In this document: positions 27,176 through 34,965 of the stretch, piece by piece
How the letters are laid out: each line of letters starts with the position of its first letter
How positions within the stretch are numbered: position 1 is the first letter of the stretch
From: CAIXSE01 sp040769125
Lineage (GTDB): Bacteria > Actinomycetota > Thermoleophilia > UBA2241
Assembly (NCBI GenBank): GCA_040769125.1
Contig: JAXGLO010000001.1
Location: 372,001 to 436,000 of the forward strand
Reading direction: 5' to 3'
Length of the DNA: 64,000 bases
Notes under the pieces: generated by a model
What the model was told of the DNA's origin: nothing
Seen by the model: only the letters and a program-made list of their open reading frames with translations
Database searches by the model: none
Position numbers and translations under genes: made by a program

Positions 27176-27405
27176 TGTGTCAAGCGGGGCCGGCAGCGCC
27201 CCGGTGGCCACAGCCCGCGTGCCCGCGTCGGCGGCGCTGAGCGCAGTGGGCTGAGCCCGAAGGGTGAGCCGCACTCCGCGCGCCTGCGTCGGCGGCCTGC
27301 ATGAGGGCGCGCGCCATCCTCTCGTGCGCTCCTTCCTCGGCCCCCGGTTCGTCGCCCGTCGCCAACGCTCGTCACTCTTCGCCATGGGCTGTAACGTTCT
27401 CTGTC

Positions 27406-27972
27406 ATGACTCCGTCTAACCTTCATAAGTGGACCTCCGTACCCGACCCCTCGCCGGCCGATCTGGCGCGGGCGGAGAAGGGCGACGCGGAGGCCTTTAC
27501 GCGGATCGTTGAGCGGTATCAGGGCATGGTCTACTCAGTGGCGTACAACGTGCTCGGCAATCACACCGACGCCGAGGATGCGGCCCAGGAGGCCTTTCTG
27601 CGCTGCTATCGCAAGCTGCCTCAGTATCGAGCCGAGGCCTCCTTCTCCACCTGGCTGTTCCGCCTCGCGCTCTCTGCGGTGATCGACTACGAGCGTCGCG
27701 AGCGGCGCAACCCGGAGCCCGTCGAGGCTTTCGAGCTGAGCGCCGATCCCGCACCCGAGCTGGGCGACGGTATCAGCGCCGCGACCATCGTGGCGGCGCT
27801 TCGCGACCTGCCCAGCGACTATCGTGTGCCCACCGTGTTGCGGGATGTCTACGGCCTGCCTTACAGCGAGATAGCCGAGCTCAGTGGCCGCCCCGTGGGC
27901 ACCGTCAGGGTCATGGTGCACCGCGGCCGCGCCTCGCTGCGCCTCAAGCTTCGCGCCGAGCGGGAGCGCTGA
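27406..27972 (+). CDS. ECF-type RNA polymerase sigma factor
   Basis: A 188-residue sigma factor with region 2 (IVERYQGMVYSVAYNVLGNHTDAEDAAQEAFLR, given here by its ends at residues 27-60) and region 4 (YRVPTVLRDVYGLPYSEIAELSGRPVG, near 135-160). Region 3 is absent, as in ECF sigma factors. No Shine-Dalgarno precedes the ATG at 27406; TAACGT about 10 bases upstream would suit a leaderless transcript. Its stop overlaps the start of a zinc-type anti-sigma gene, the normal pairing, and both head the fatty-acid gene cluster. Confidence 0.9.
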   Translation: MTPSNLHKWTSVPDPSPADLARAEKGDAEAFTRIVERYQGMVYSVAYNVLGNHTDAEDAAQEAFLRCYRKLPQYRAEASFSTWLFRLALSAVIDYERRERRNPEPVEAFELSADPAPELGDGISAATIVAALRDLPSDYRVPTVLRDVYGLPYSEIAELSGRPVGTVRVMVHRGRASLRLKLRAERER

Positions 27973-28403
27973 TGGACTGCAGTTACTACCGCCGGCGCAT
28001 CAACGAATACATCGACGGCGAGATGGGCTATTTCGAGGTCGCCGAGCTGCAGGACCACCTGAGCTTCTGCCCGGAGTGCGCCGCCGAGCTCGCCCAGACG
28101 GGCGAGGTGCGCGGCGCGCTCGCCGCCTGGGGCCGGCTCGAGCTGATGCCGTCGCCGGGGTTCGCCGAGCGCGTTGAGGCGGCCGTCGCGCGCGAGCGGG
28201 CGCCGGGCGCTCCCCGGCCTGTACGCGAGGTCGTCGGAGAGGCGCTCGGCAAGCTCGATGATGCCCTCGGCGGCATCCAGCTGCCGGGCGGCCGCACGAT
28301 CCCTGTCAAGACCGTCATCGGCTGGGGCCTCGCGGCCGCGGCTGTCGTCATCGGACTCGAACGGCGCTACGGGCGTCGCTCCCGGGAGTTGAGGTCACTA
28401 TGA
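27972..28403 (+). CDS. Zinc-finger (zf-HC2) anti-sigma factor
   Basis: A 143-residue membrane-anchored anti-sigma factor. The zinc motif is visible as a His/Cys set ending in HLSFCPEC (H-x3-C-x2-C, residues 31-38). A single helix (VIGWGLAAAAVVIGLE) near residue 115-130 anchors it, leaving only a short Arg-rich outside tail, so signal sensing by a large extracytoplasmic domain is unlikely. Its ATG overlaps the sigma-factor stop (TGATG), and its end overlaps fabZ by 4 bases. Confidence 0.85.
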   Translation: MDCSYYRRRINEYIDGEMGYFEVAELQDHLSFCPECAAELAQTGEVRGALAAWGRLELMPSPGFAERVEAAVARERAPGAPRPVREVVGEALGKLDDALGGIQLPGGRTIPVKTVIGWGLAAAAVVIGLERRYGRRSRELRSL

Positions 28404-28861
28404 AGCTCGACCGCGACCAGATTGAGGCGATTCTGCCGCATCGCCCGCCCTTCCTCCTCGTCGACGAGGTCGAGGAGGTGGAGCCGGGCGTGCGCTGCGT
28501 AGCTCTCCGCACGTTGCGCGCCGACGACTTCTGGTTCGCCGGGCACTTCCCCGGCAATCCGGTCATGCCCGGCGTGCTCATCGTCGAGGCTCTCGCCCAG
28601 ACCGCCACCGTGGCTGTCGCGAGCGGCGGCGAAGCGGCCGGCAGGATCGGCCTCTTCGCCGGCATCGACAAGGTGCGCTTCAAGCGCGTCTGCAAGCCCG
28701 GCGATACGCTGCGTCTCGAGGCGGAGATCATCGCCATCCACGGGCCGGTGGGCCGAGCCCGGTGCAAGGCAACAGTCGAGGGGCAGCTCGCCTGTCGCGG
28801 CGAGCTCATGTTCGCCGTCGTCGACGCCGCCGCCATCGCGGCTGGCGAGGCGAAGCTGTGA
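28400..28861 (+). CDS. fabZ: 3-hydroxyacyl-[ACP] dehydratase FabZ
   Basis: A 153-residue hot-dog-fold dehydratase that removes water from 3-hydroxyacyl-ACP during fatty-acid elongation. The family start ILPHRPPFLLVDEV and the catalytic helix HFPGNPVMPGVLIVEALAQ (catalytic His and Glu) are both present. Length is normal. It starts 4 bases inside the anti-sigma gene and is followed by fabH after 22 bases. Confidence 0.95.
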   Translation: MKLDRDQIEAILPHRPPFLLVDEVEEVEPGVRCVALRTLRADDFWFAGHFPGNPVMPGVLIVEALAQTATVAVASGGEAAGRIGLFAGIDKVRFKRVCKPGDTLRLEAEIIAIHGPVGRARCKATVEGQLACRGELMFAVVDAAAIAAGEAKL

Positions 28862-28883
28862 GAGCGCTCGCAGGAGGTCGGCG

Positions 28884-29891
28884 GTGATCGGCCTGCGACG
28901 CGGCCTCGTGCGCGGCGCGCGCATCTCGGCGCTCGGCGTCCATGTGCCCGAGCGCGTGGTCACCAACGACGAGCTTTCGGAGTTCCTCGACACTTCCGAC
29001 GAATGGATCTCCTCGCGTACCGGCATCCGGGAGCGGCGTATCGCCCGTCCGGATGAGGCGGCGAGCGACCTCGGCGAGATCGCCGCGCGACGCTGCCTCG
29101 ACTCCGTGGGGCTCGACCCGAAGGATCTCGACCTCGTGATCGTCACCACGATCTCGCCCGACCACATCATGCCGGCGACCGCCTCGATCGTGGCCGACCG
29201 CATCGGCGCGACGCGTGCGGGGGCCTTCGATGTGCAGGCCGGCTGCACCGGCTTCGTTTACGGCCTGGCGATCGCTACGGCCTTTGTCGCGGCGGACATC
29301 TACGAGAACGTCCTCGTGCTGGGCGCCGAGGTGCTCAGCAAGATGCTCGACTGGGAGGACCGGAGCACCTGCGTACTCTTCGGCGACGGCGCCGGCGCGG
29401 TCCTCGTCCAGCCCACCGACAACGGTAGCATCTTCAGCTTCGACCTCGGCAACGATGGCAGCGGCGCCCAGTTCCTCAATGTGCCGGCCGGCGGCTCCCG
29501 GCAGCCGGCGACCGCCGAGACGGTCGCCGCCCGCGCCCACACCATGCACATGGTCGGCAGCGAGGTGTTCAAGTTCGCGACGCGGATGGTGGTCGATACC
29601 TGCAGCAAGGTTCTCGGGGATGCGGATCTCTCCGCCGAGGACGTCGACCTCTTCGTGCCGCACCAGGCAAACATTCGCATCATCGACGTCGCCGCGCGGC
29701 GCATGGGCTTCGCCGAGCGCCAGGTCTTCGCCAATCTCGACAGGTACGGTAACACCTCCTGCGCGTCCATACCCATCTGTCTGCACGAAGCGAGCCAGAG
29801 CGGTCGCCTCAAGAAGGGCGATACGCTGCTGATGGCCGGTTTCGGAGCGGGTCTCACGTGGGGCTCGTGCCTGACCCGATGGGAGTTGTGA
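28884..29891 (+). CDS. fabH: 3-oxoacyl-[ACP] synthase III
   Basis: A 335-residue FabH, which condenses an acyl-CoA starter with malonyl-ACP. The catalytic triad is visible: Cys in DVQAGCTGFVYGL, His in VPHQANIRI and Asn in YGNTSCAS. The GTG at 28884 follows AGGAGG. It carries a 12-residue N-terminal extension (LRRGLVRGA) before the usual RISALGVHVPE. It is followed by fabD after 87 bases, the largest gap in the cluster. Confidence 0.95.
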   Translation: MIGLRRGLVRGARISALGVHVPERVVTNDELSEFLDTSDEWISSRTGIRERRIARPDEAASDLGEIAARRCLDSVGLDPKDLDLVIVTTISPDHIMPATASIVADRIGATRAGAFDVQAGCTGFVYGLAIATAFVAADIYENVLVLGAEVLSKMLDWEDRSTCVLFGDGAGAVLVQPTDNGSIFSFDLGNDGSGAQFLNVPAGGSRQPATAETVAARAHTMHMVGSEVFKFATRMVVDTCSKVLGDADLSAEDVDLFVPHQANIRIIDVAARRMGFAERQVFANLDRYGNTSCASIPICLHEASQSGRLKKGDTLLMAGFGAGLTWGSCLTRWEL

Positions 29892-29978
29892 GCGTGCTAC
29901 AGCCGCCGGTGGTCGCCGTTTGGCTCGCCGCGTGGTATCCCTTGAAGCACACATCCAAACTGCGCCCTGGGGGCCGTC

Positions 29979-30911
29979 ATGAGTAAGCTCGTCCTGATGT
30001 TTCCCGGGCAGGGGTCGCAGGCCGTCGGCATGGGTTGCGACCTCTGCGCCGCCTGCCCGACGATGCGCGAGACGTACGCCGAGGCGTCCGACATCCTCGG
30101 TTTCGACCTCGAGCAGGTCTGCGGCCTGGGGCCGGCCGAAACGCTGGCGCGTACGGACATCGCTCAACCGGCGCTGCTCGCCAACTCGATCGGCATCTTT
30201 CGCATTCTCACAGACGTGGGCCTGTGCTTCGACGTCGCGTTCGGCCACAGCCTCGGCGAGTACACGGCGCTGGTCGCTACAGGCGCGCTCGGCTTCGACG
30301 CTGCGTTGCGGCTCGTGCGTCGCCGCGGAGAGGAGATGCTGCGCGCCGCCACGGCAAACCCCGGCGGCATGGCCGCCGTGCTCGGCCTGGCCGACGAGAA
30401 GGTCGTCGAGCTCTGCGCCGGTATCGACGGCCTCTGGCCGGCCAACTTCAACTCCCCCGGCCAGGTCGTCGTCAGCGGCACGAGGGCCGCCATCGAGGAG
30501 CTTGTGACGCGCGCCCCCGAGGCCGGCGCGCGCAAGGTAATCCGTCTCGCCGTGAGCGGCGCCTTCCATTCACCCCTGATCGCGTCGGCGCAGGCCCCCC
30601 TGCGCGAGGAGCTGGAGCGCACCAGGTGGGACACGCCCGAGCCGCAGTTCTTCTCGGCGTGCAGCGTCCGCTTCGAGGCCGGCGACTTCGTCGAGCTGCT
30701 CTCGCGGCAGCTCGTCTCACCGGTGCGTTTTACCGATTCTGTGAAAGCTCTGTGCTCGGCGGGTTATGATTCGTTTATCGAGATTGGTCCGGGCAGCGTT
30801 CTCAGCGGCCTCGTAAGGCGCATCGCTCCGGAGGCCACCGTCGCCCGGGCGGCGGACGCTGAGACCATTGACGCGCTTCGTGACGACGCACGCTACTGGG
30901 AGGATGTGTAA
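29979..30911 (+). CDS. fabD: Malonyl CoA-ACP transacylase
   Basis: A 310-residue FabD, which moves malonyl from CoA to ACP. MFPGQGSQAVGMG opens the fold; the nucleophile Ser lies in GHSLGEYTALVA, and the catalytic His in SGAFHSPLI. The length is standard. It ends 2 bases before fabG, so the two are almost certainly cotranscribed. Confidence 0.95.
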   Translation: MSKLVLMFPGQGSQAVGMGCDLCAACPTMRETYAEASDILGFDLEQVCGLGPAETLARTDIAQPALLANSIGIFRILTDVGLCFDVAFGHSLGEYTALVATGALGFDAALRLVRRRGEEMLRAATANPGGMAAVLGLADEKVVELCAGIDGLWPANFNSPGQVVVSGTRAAIEELVTRAPEAGARKVIRLAVSGAFHSPLIASAQAPLREELERTRWDTPEPQFFSACSVRFEAGDFVELLSRQLVSPVRFTDSVKALCSAGYDSFIEIGPGSVLSGLVRRIAPEATVARAADAETIDALRDDARYWEDV

Positions 30912-30913
30912 CC

Positions 30914-31663
30914 GTGGAGCTCGATCTAACCGGAGCAACCGCCCTGGTGACGGGCGCCGGCCGGGGCATCGGACGCGCCGTCGCGCTCAGCCTGGCCGCC
31001 GCCGGCGCCGACGTAGCGGTTAACGACTTCGCCGATGAGGCCGCCTGCAGAGCGGTCGTCGCCGAGATCGAGAGCCTGGGCCGCAAGGGGCTCGTCGTGA
31101 TGGCGGACGTCTCCGACGAGGAGCAGGTCAACTCCATGGTCGAGCGCGCCGAAACCGAGCTGGGGCCGCTCGGCATCGTCGTCAACAATGCTGGCATCAC
31201 GCGCGACAACGTCGTGATGATGATGGACAGCGCCGACTTCGACAGCGTTATCGCCACCCACTTGAGGGGCACCTTCCTCGTCAGCAAGGCGGCGGCGCGC
31301 CGCATGTTCCGCCGCCGCTCCGGGTGCATCGTCAATTTGGCGAGTGTGGTCGGGCGGCGCGGCAACGCCGGGCAGGCCAACTACGCCGCCGCCAAGGCCG
31401 GCATTATCGGCCTCACCAAGAGCCTGGCCAAGGAGCTGGGCGCCCGCGGTGTGCGCGTCAATGCCATCGCGCCCGGCTACATCGACACGCCGATGACGCA
31501 GGCGCTCTCCGAGGAGATACGCAAGGCGATCGTCGACGCGACGCCTTTGCGCAGGATGGGGGCCGCCGAAGACGTTGCCGGGGCGGTCGTCTTCCTCGCG
31601 TCGTCGCAGGCGCGTTTCGTGACCGGCGTCGTGCTGCCCGTCGACGGCGGGCTGGGGATCTAA
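30914..31663 (+). CDS. fabG: 3-oxoacyl-[ACP] reductase
   Basis: A 249-residue short-chain dehydrogenase that reduces 3-oxoacyl-ACP with NADPH. The cofactor motif is TGAGRGIGRA, followed by NNAGITRDN, the Ser of NLASVVGRRG and the YxxxK pair in NYAAAKAGII. The C-terminal FVTGVVLPVDGGLGI is the usual FabG ending. The GTG at 30914 follows fabD by 2 bases, and the TAA stop overlaps the fabF ATG. Confidence 0.95.
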   Translation: MELDLTGATALVTGAGRGIGRAVALSLAAAGADVAVNDFADEAACRAVVAEIESLGRKGLVVMADVSDEEQVNSMVERAETELGPLGIVVNNAGITRDNVVMMMDSADFDSVIATHLRGTFLVSKAAARRMFRRRSGCIVNLASVVGRRGNAGQANYAAAKAGIIGLTKSLAKELGARGVRVNAIAPGYIDTPMTQALSEEIRKAIVDATPLRRMGAAEDVAGAVVFLASSQARFVTGVVLPVDGGLGI

Positions 31664-32907
31664 TGGCGGCCGCACGCAGAGTCGTCGTCACCGGTCTGGG
31701 CGCCATTACGCCGCTCGGCAACGACCCGGAGTCGTTCTGGCGACGGCTCACGGCCGGCGAGTCGGGCGTCGCCGAGATTACGCGGTTCGACCACAGCGAC
31801 CAGAAGGTTCATATCGCCGGCGAGGTCAGGGACTTCGACGCCGGGGAGTATATCGACAAGCGCAAGGTTCGGCGCCTCGACCTCTTCTCGCGTTACGCCG
31901 TCGCGGCGGCCAAGTGCGCGGCTGCCGATGCCGAATTCGACCCTCGCGCCGAGGCCGATCGCGTCGGCGCGGTGGTCGGCAGCGGCGTCGGCGGGCTCCA
32001 GACCCTGCAGAGCGAGATCGAGAAGCTCATCGAGAAAGGCCCGAGTCGCACCAACCCTCTGCTGGTGCCGATGATGATCCCCAACATGGGCGCTGCTCAC
32101 ATCTCACTCGAGCTGGGCATGAAGGGTCCGCTGAGCGCTACCTGCACGGCGTGCGCCGCCGGCTCCGACGCGATCGGGTATGCGGCGCGCATCATCCGCA
32201 GCGGCGACGCCGACGTCATGTTCGCCGGTGGCAGCGAGGCGCCGATCAGCGCCGTCGGCGTGGCCGGATTTGCGGCGGCGCGCGCCCTGAGCCTGCGCAA
32301 CGACGACCCCGCGGGCGCCTCCCGCCCCTTCGACAAGGGCCGGGACGGCTTCGTCATCGGCGAGGGTGCCGCCTGTCTGTTGCTCGAGGAGCTGGAGCAC
32401 GCCAAGGCCCGCGGCGCCCGCATTTACGTCGAGCTCGCCGGCAGCGGCATGAGCTCCGATTCCTTCCACATGACGCAGCCTGACGAGTCGGGTGAGTGCC
32501 AGGCGCGTGCCATCAGCCTGGCGCTGTGCGAGGCCGGGCTCTCGCCGACGGACGTCGACTACATCAACGCCCACGGCACCTCCACGAGCGCCGGCGACAT
32601 CGCCGAGACGCGGGCCATCAAGGTCGCCTTCGGGGCGCACGCGAGCAAGCTGGCCGTGTCGTCCACCAAATCGATGATCGGCCATTGCCTGGGTGCATCG
32701 GGGGCCATCGAGGCGGTGGCCACTGTGCTTACCATCGTCAACGGTGTGATTCCGCCGACGGTCAATCTCACCGATCCCGATCCCGAGTGCGACCTCGACT
32801 ACGTGCCGCTCGAGGCACGTGCGCAACGCGTCGACGTGGCCGCCAGCAACAGCTTCGGCTTCGGCGGGCACAATTTCACGCTCGTCTTCCGCCGCTACGA
32901 CGGCTGA
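31663..32907 (+). CDS. fabF: 3-oxoacyl-[ACP] synthase II
   Basis: A 414-residue elongating ketosynthase. The active-site Cys is in CTACAAGSDAIG, the two His are in NAHGTST and GHCLGASG, and SNSFGFGGHN closes the fold. The ATG at 31663 overlaps the fabG TAA. An acpP gene normally sits between fabG and fabF; none is present here, so ACP must be encoded elsewhere. Confidence 0.95.
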   Translation: MAAARRVVVTGLGAITPLGNDPESFWRRLTAGESGVAEITRFDHSDQKVHIAGEVRDFDAGEYIDKRKVRRLDLFSRYAVAAAKCAAADAEFDPRAEADRVGAVVGSGVGGLQTLQSEIEKLIEKGPSRTNPLLVPMMIPNMGAAHISLELGMKGPLSATCTACAAGSDAIGYAARIIRSGDADVMFAGGSEAPISAVGVAGFAAARALSLRNDDPAGASRPFDKGRDGFVIGEGAACLLLEELEHAKARGARIYVELAGSGMSSDSFHMTQPDESGECQARAISLALCEAGLSPTDVDYINAHGTSTSAGDIAETRAIKVAFGAHASKLAVSSTKSMIGHCLGASGAIEAVATVLTIVNGVIPPTVNLTDPDPECDLDYVPLEARAQRVDVAASNSFGFGGHNFTLVFRRYDG

Positions 32908-32929
32908 CCAGAGTGGCAGGTGGTCTGCG

Positions 32930-33883
32930 ATGAGCGTGATCGTTGAGATAGAGCGTCGCGGCGCAGAACCGGCCAAGCCCGAGTGGAGCTGTCCCTCGTG
33001 TCATGAGGGCGCGCGACTCGACGAGATCCGTAACCGGCTCATGGTGTGCCCGCACTGCGACTACCACGTGCGCATCGGCGCCCGGGAGCGCATCCGGCAG
33101 CTCGCCGACGAAGGGTCGTTCATCGAGCTCTGGTCGACGGTTCGCGCTCTCGACCCGCTCTCGTTCACCGATCTCGAGACGTACCCGGAGCGCATCCGCG
33201 CGGCACAGGCGAAGACCGGCCTCAACGACGCCGTCGTGACCGGTCGGGCGAGCATCGACGGCGCAGTCTGCGTGCTTGCCGTCATGGACTTCGGCTTCAT
33301 GGGCGGCAGCATGGGCGCCGCGGTCGGCGAGAAGATATGGCGCGCCGCCGAGTTGGCGGCCGCCGAGTGGCTGCCCTTCGTGGCCGTGTGCAGCTCCGGC
33401 GGCGCTCGCATGCAGGAGGGCATCCTCAGCCTCATGCAGATGGCCAAGACGAGTTGCGCTGTCGATCTCCTGAACGACGCGGCAGCGCCCTTCATCAGCG
33501 TCCTCGCGGATCCGTGCACGGGAGGAGTCATTGCGAGCTTCGCGATGCTCGCCGACATCTGCGTCGCGGAGCCGGGAGCGCGGCTGTACTTCTCCGGCCC
33601 GCGCGTCATCCGGGAGACGACGCGCGAGGAGCTGCCGGAGGGCTTCAGCACCGCCGAGCGCAACCTCGAGCTCGGCCACATCGATGCCGTCGTGCCGCGC
33701 AAGGATCTGCGGGAGCGCATCGGTGGGTATCTGCGACTTCTGGGAGGGGGTGAGGAGCTTGACCGAGGAGACCGCACCACAGAAGGACGAGCGCGAGGCG
33801 CAGATGGGCTGGCTCAGCAGGCGCTTGCGCGAGCTAAAGCGCTTGCCGCTCATGCCCGGCGTCCATTTGTCGGAGGAGATTGA
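32930..33883 (+). CDS. accD: Acetyl-CoA carboxylase carboxyltransferase beta subunit
   Basis: A 317-residue AccD, which with AccA transfers carboxyl from carboxybiotin to acetyl-CoA. The N-terminal zinc ribbon is CPSCHEG to CPHC (residues 24-45). The crotonase-fold core includes MDFGFMGGSMGAAVGEKI and SSGGARMQEGILSLMQM. The last 45 residues, after RIGGYLRLL, are Ala/Arg/Gly-rich and lie entirely within the accA coding region in another frame, so the true C-terminus is read through the accA start. Confidence 0.93.
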   Translation: MSVIVEIERRGAEPAKPEWSCPSCHEGARLDEIRNRLMVCPHCDYHVRIGARERIRQLADEGSFIELWSTVRALDPLSFTDLETYPERIRAAQAKTGLNDAVVTGRASIDGAVCVLAVMDFGFMGGSMGAAVGEKIWRAAELAAAEWLPFVAVCSSGGARMQEGILSLMQMAKTSCAVDLLNDAAAPFISVLADPCTGGVIASFAMLADICVAEPGARLYFSGPRVIRETTREELPEGFSTAERNLELGHIDAVVPRKDLRERIGGYLRLLGGGEELDRGDRTTEGRARGADGLAQQALARAKALAAHARRPFVGGD

Positions 33884-34775
33884 GAATCTCCAGACGAGGC
33901 TTAAAGGGCTGAGGTACAAGAGGCGTCGGCATGATGCCTGGGTTACGGTCGGCATCGCCCGTCACAAGGATCGGCCGCAGACGCGCGACTACATCGCGCA
34001 GCTGATCGAGGGCTTCGAGGAGCTGAAGGGCGATCGCCTGCGTCGTGACGACCCTGCGATCGTGGGCGGTCTGGGCTGGTTCCGCGGTCGCGCGGTGCTG
34101 GTTGTGGGTCACCAGAAGGGTCGCACCCTTGAGGAGCGGACAGAGCGCAACTTCGGCATGGCGCGGCCGGAGGGATATCGCAAGGCCCAGCGGCTGTTCG
34201 ACCTCGCCGAGAGGCACCGCCTGCCGGTGCTCACTTTCATCGACACGCCGGGCGCCCATGCGGGTGTCACCGCCGAGGAGGGCGGCCAGGCGCGCGCCAT
34301 CGCCGAGAGCATGCTCAAGATGGCGCGCCTCAGCGTGCCGGTGATCGCCACGGTGATCGGGGAGGGAGGCTCTGGCGGCGCGCTCGCGCTTGCCGTCGCC
34401 GACCGCGTCCTCATGCTCGAGAACGCCATCTACTCGGTGATCTCACCCGAGGGTTGCGCCGGCATCCTCTGGCGCGACAGCGCCTTCGCGCCCCAGGCGG
34501 CGGAGGCTCTGCGCCCAACGGCCTCGCAACTGCTGAAGCTCGGCGTCATCGAGCGCGTGATCAAGGAGCCGCGCGGTGGCGCCCATAACAACGCGGAGGC
34601 GGCCATCGCGAAGGTCGGCGACGCCATAGACGAGATGCTCGCCGAGCTCGACGGGATGACGCCCCAGGAGCGGCGCCTCGCCCGGCGGCAGCGCTTTCGC
34701 GATCTCGGTCAGTGGATCGACCCGGAGCTTCCGGCCGGCACGACGACGCTCTTCGGCCTCGGCGCCGAGCGCTGA
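33750..34775 (+). CDS. accA: Acetyl-CoA carboxylase carboxyltransferase alpha subunit
   Basis: A 341-residue AccA. The early segment HLSEEIENLQTRL, the core FIDTPGAHAGVTAEEGGQ and IGEGGSGGALALAVADRVLMLENAIYSVISPEG (quoted in parts) and the end of the subunit match the family. The GTG at 33750 has GGGAGG upstream, giving a 134-base overlap with accD. A TTG at 33759 or ATG at 33804 would shorten the overlap to 125 or 80 bases. In every case translation of accA begins inside accD, which would fix a tight subunit ratio. Confidence 0.92.
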   Translation: MRSLTEETAPQKDEREAQMGWLSRRLRELKRLPLMPGVHLSEEIENLQTRLKGLRYKRRRHDAWVTVGIARHKDRPQTRDYIAQLIEGFEELKGDRLRRDDPAIVGGLGWFRGRAVLVVGHQKGRTLEERTERNFGMARPEGYRKAQRLFDLAERHRLPVLTFIDTPGAHAGVTAEEGGQARAIAESMLKMARLSVPVIATVIGEGGSGGALALAVADRVLMLENAIYSVISPEGCAGILWRDSAFAPQAAEALRPTASQLLKLGVIERVIKEPRGGAHNNAEAAIAKVGDAIDEMLAELDGMTPQERRLARRQRFRDLGQWIDPELPAGTTTLFGLGAER

Positions 34776-34965
34776 GCAGCTGTTTGGCGCCGGCTGCGCT
34801 CGGCCGCCGACGGCGCCCAGCGGCGCCCTTCCCCGTACTATCCTGGGCCGTGGGCCCAACTTCCTTCCGCACGCGCTGCACGAGCGCGCTTCCCAAACTA
34901 ACCTGGTGCTGTGGCTTCATGTAGCCGGTGATCGTCGCCTGGAGCCTCTCTCTGCCGGCCGGTGA

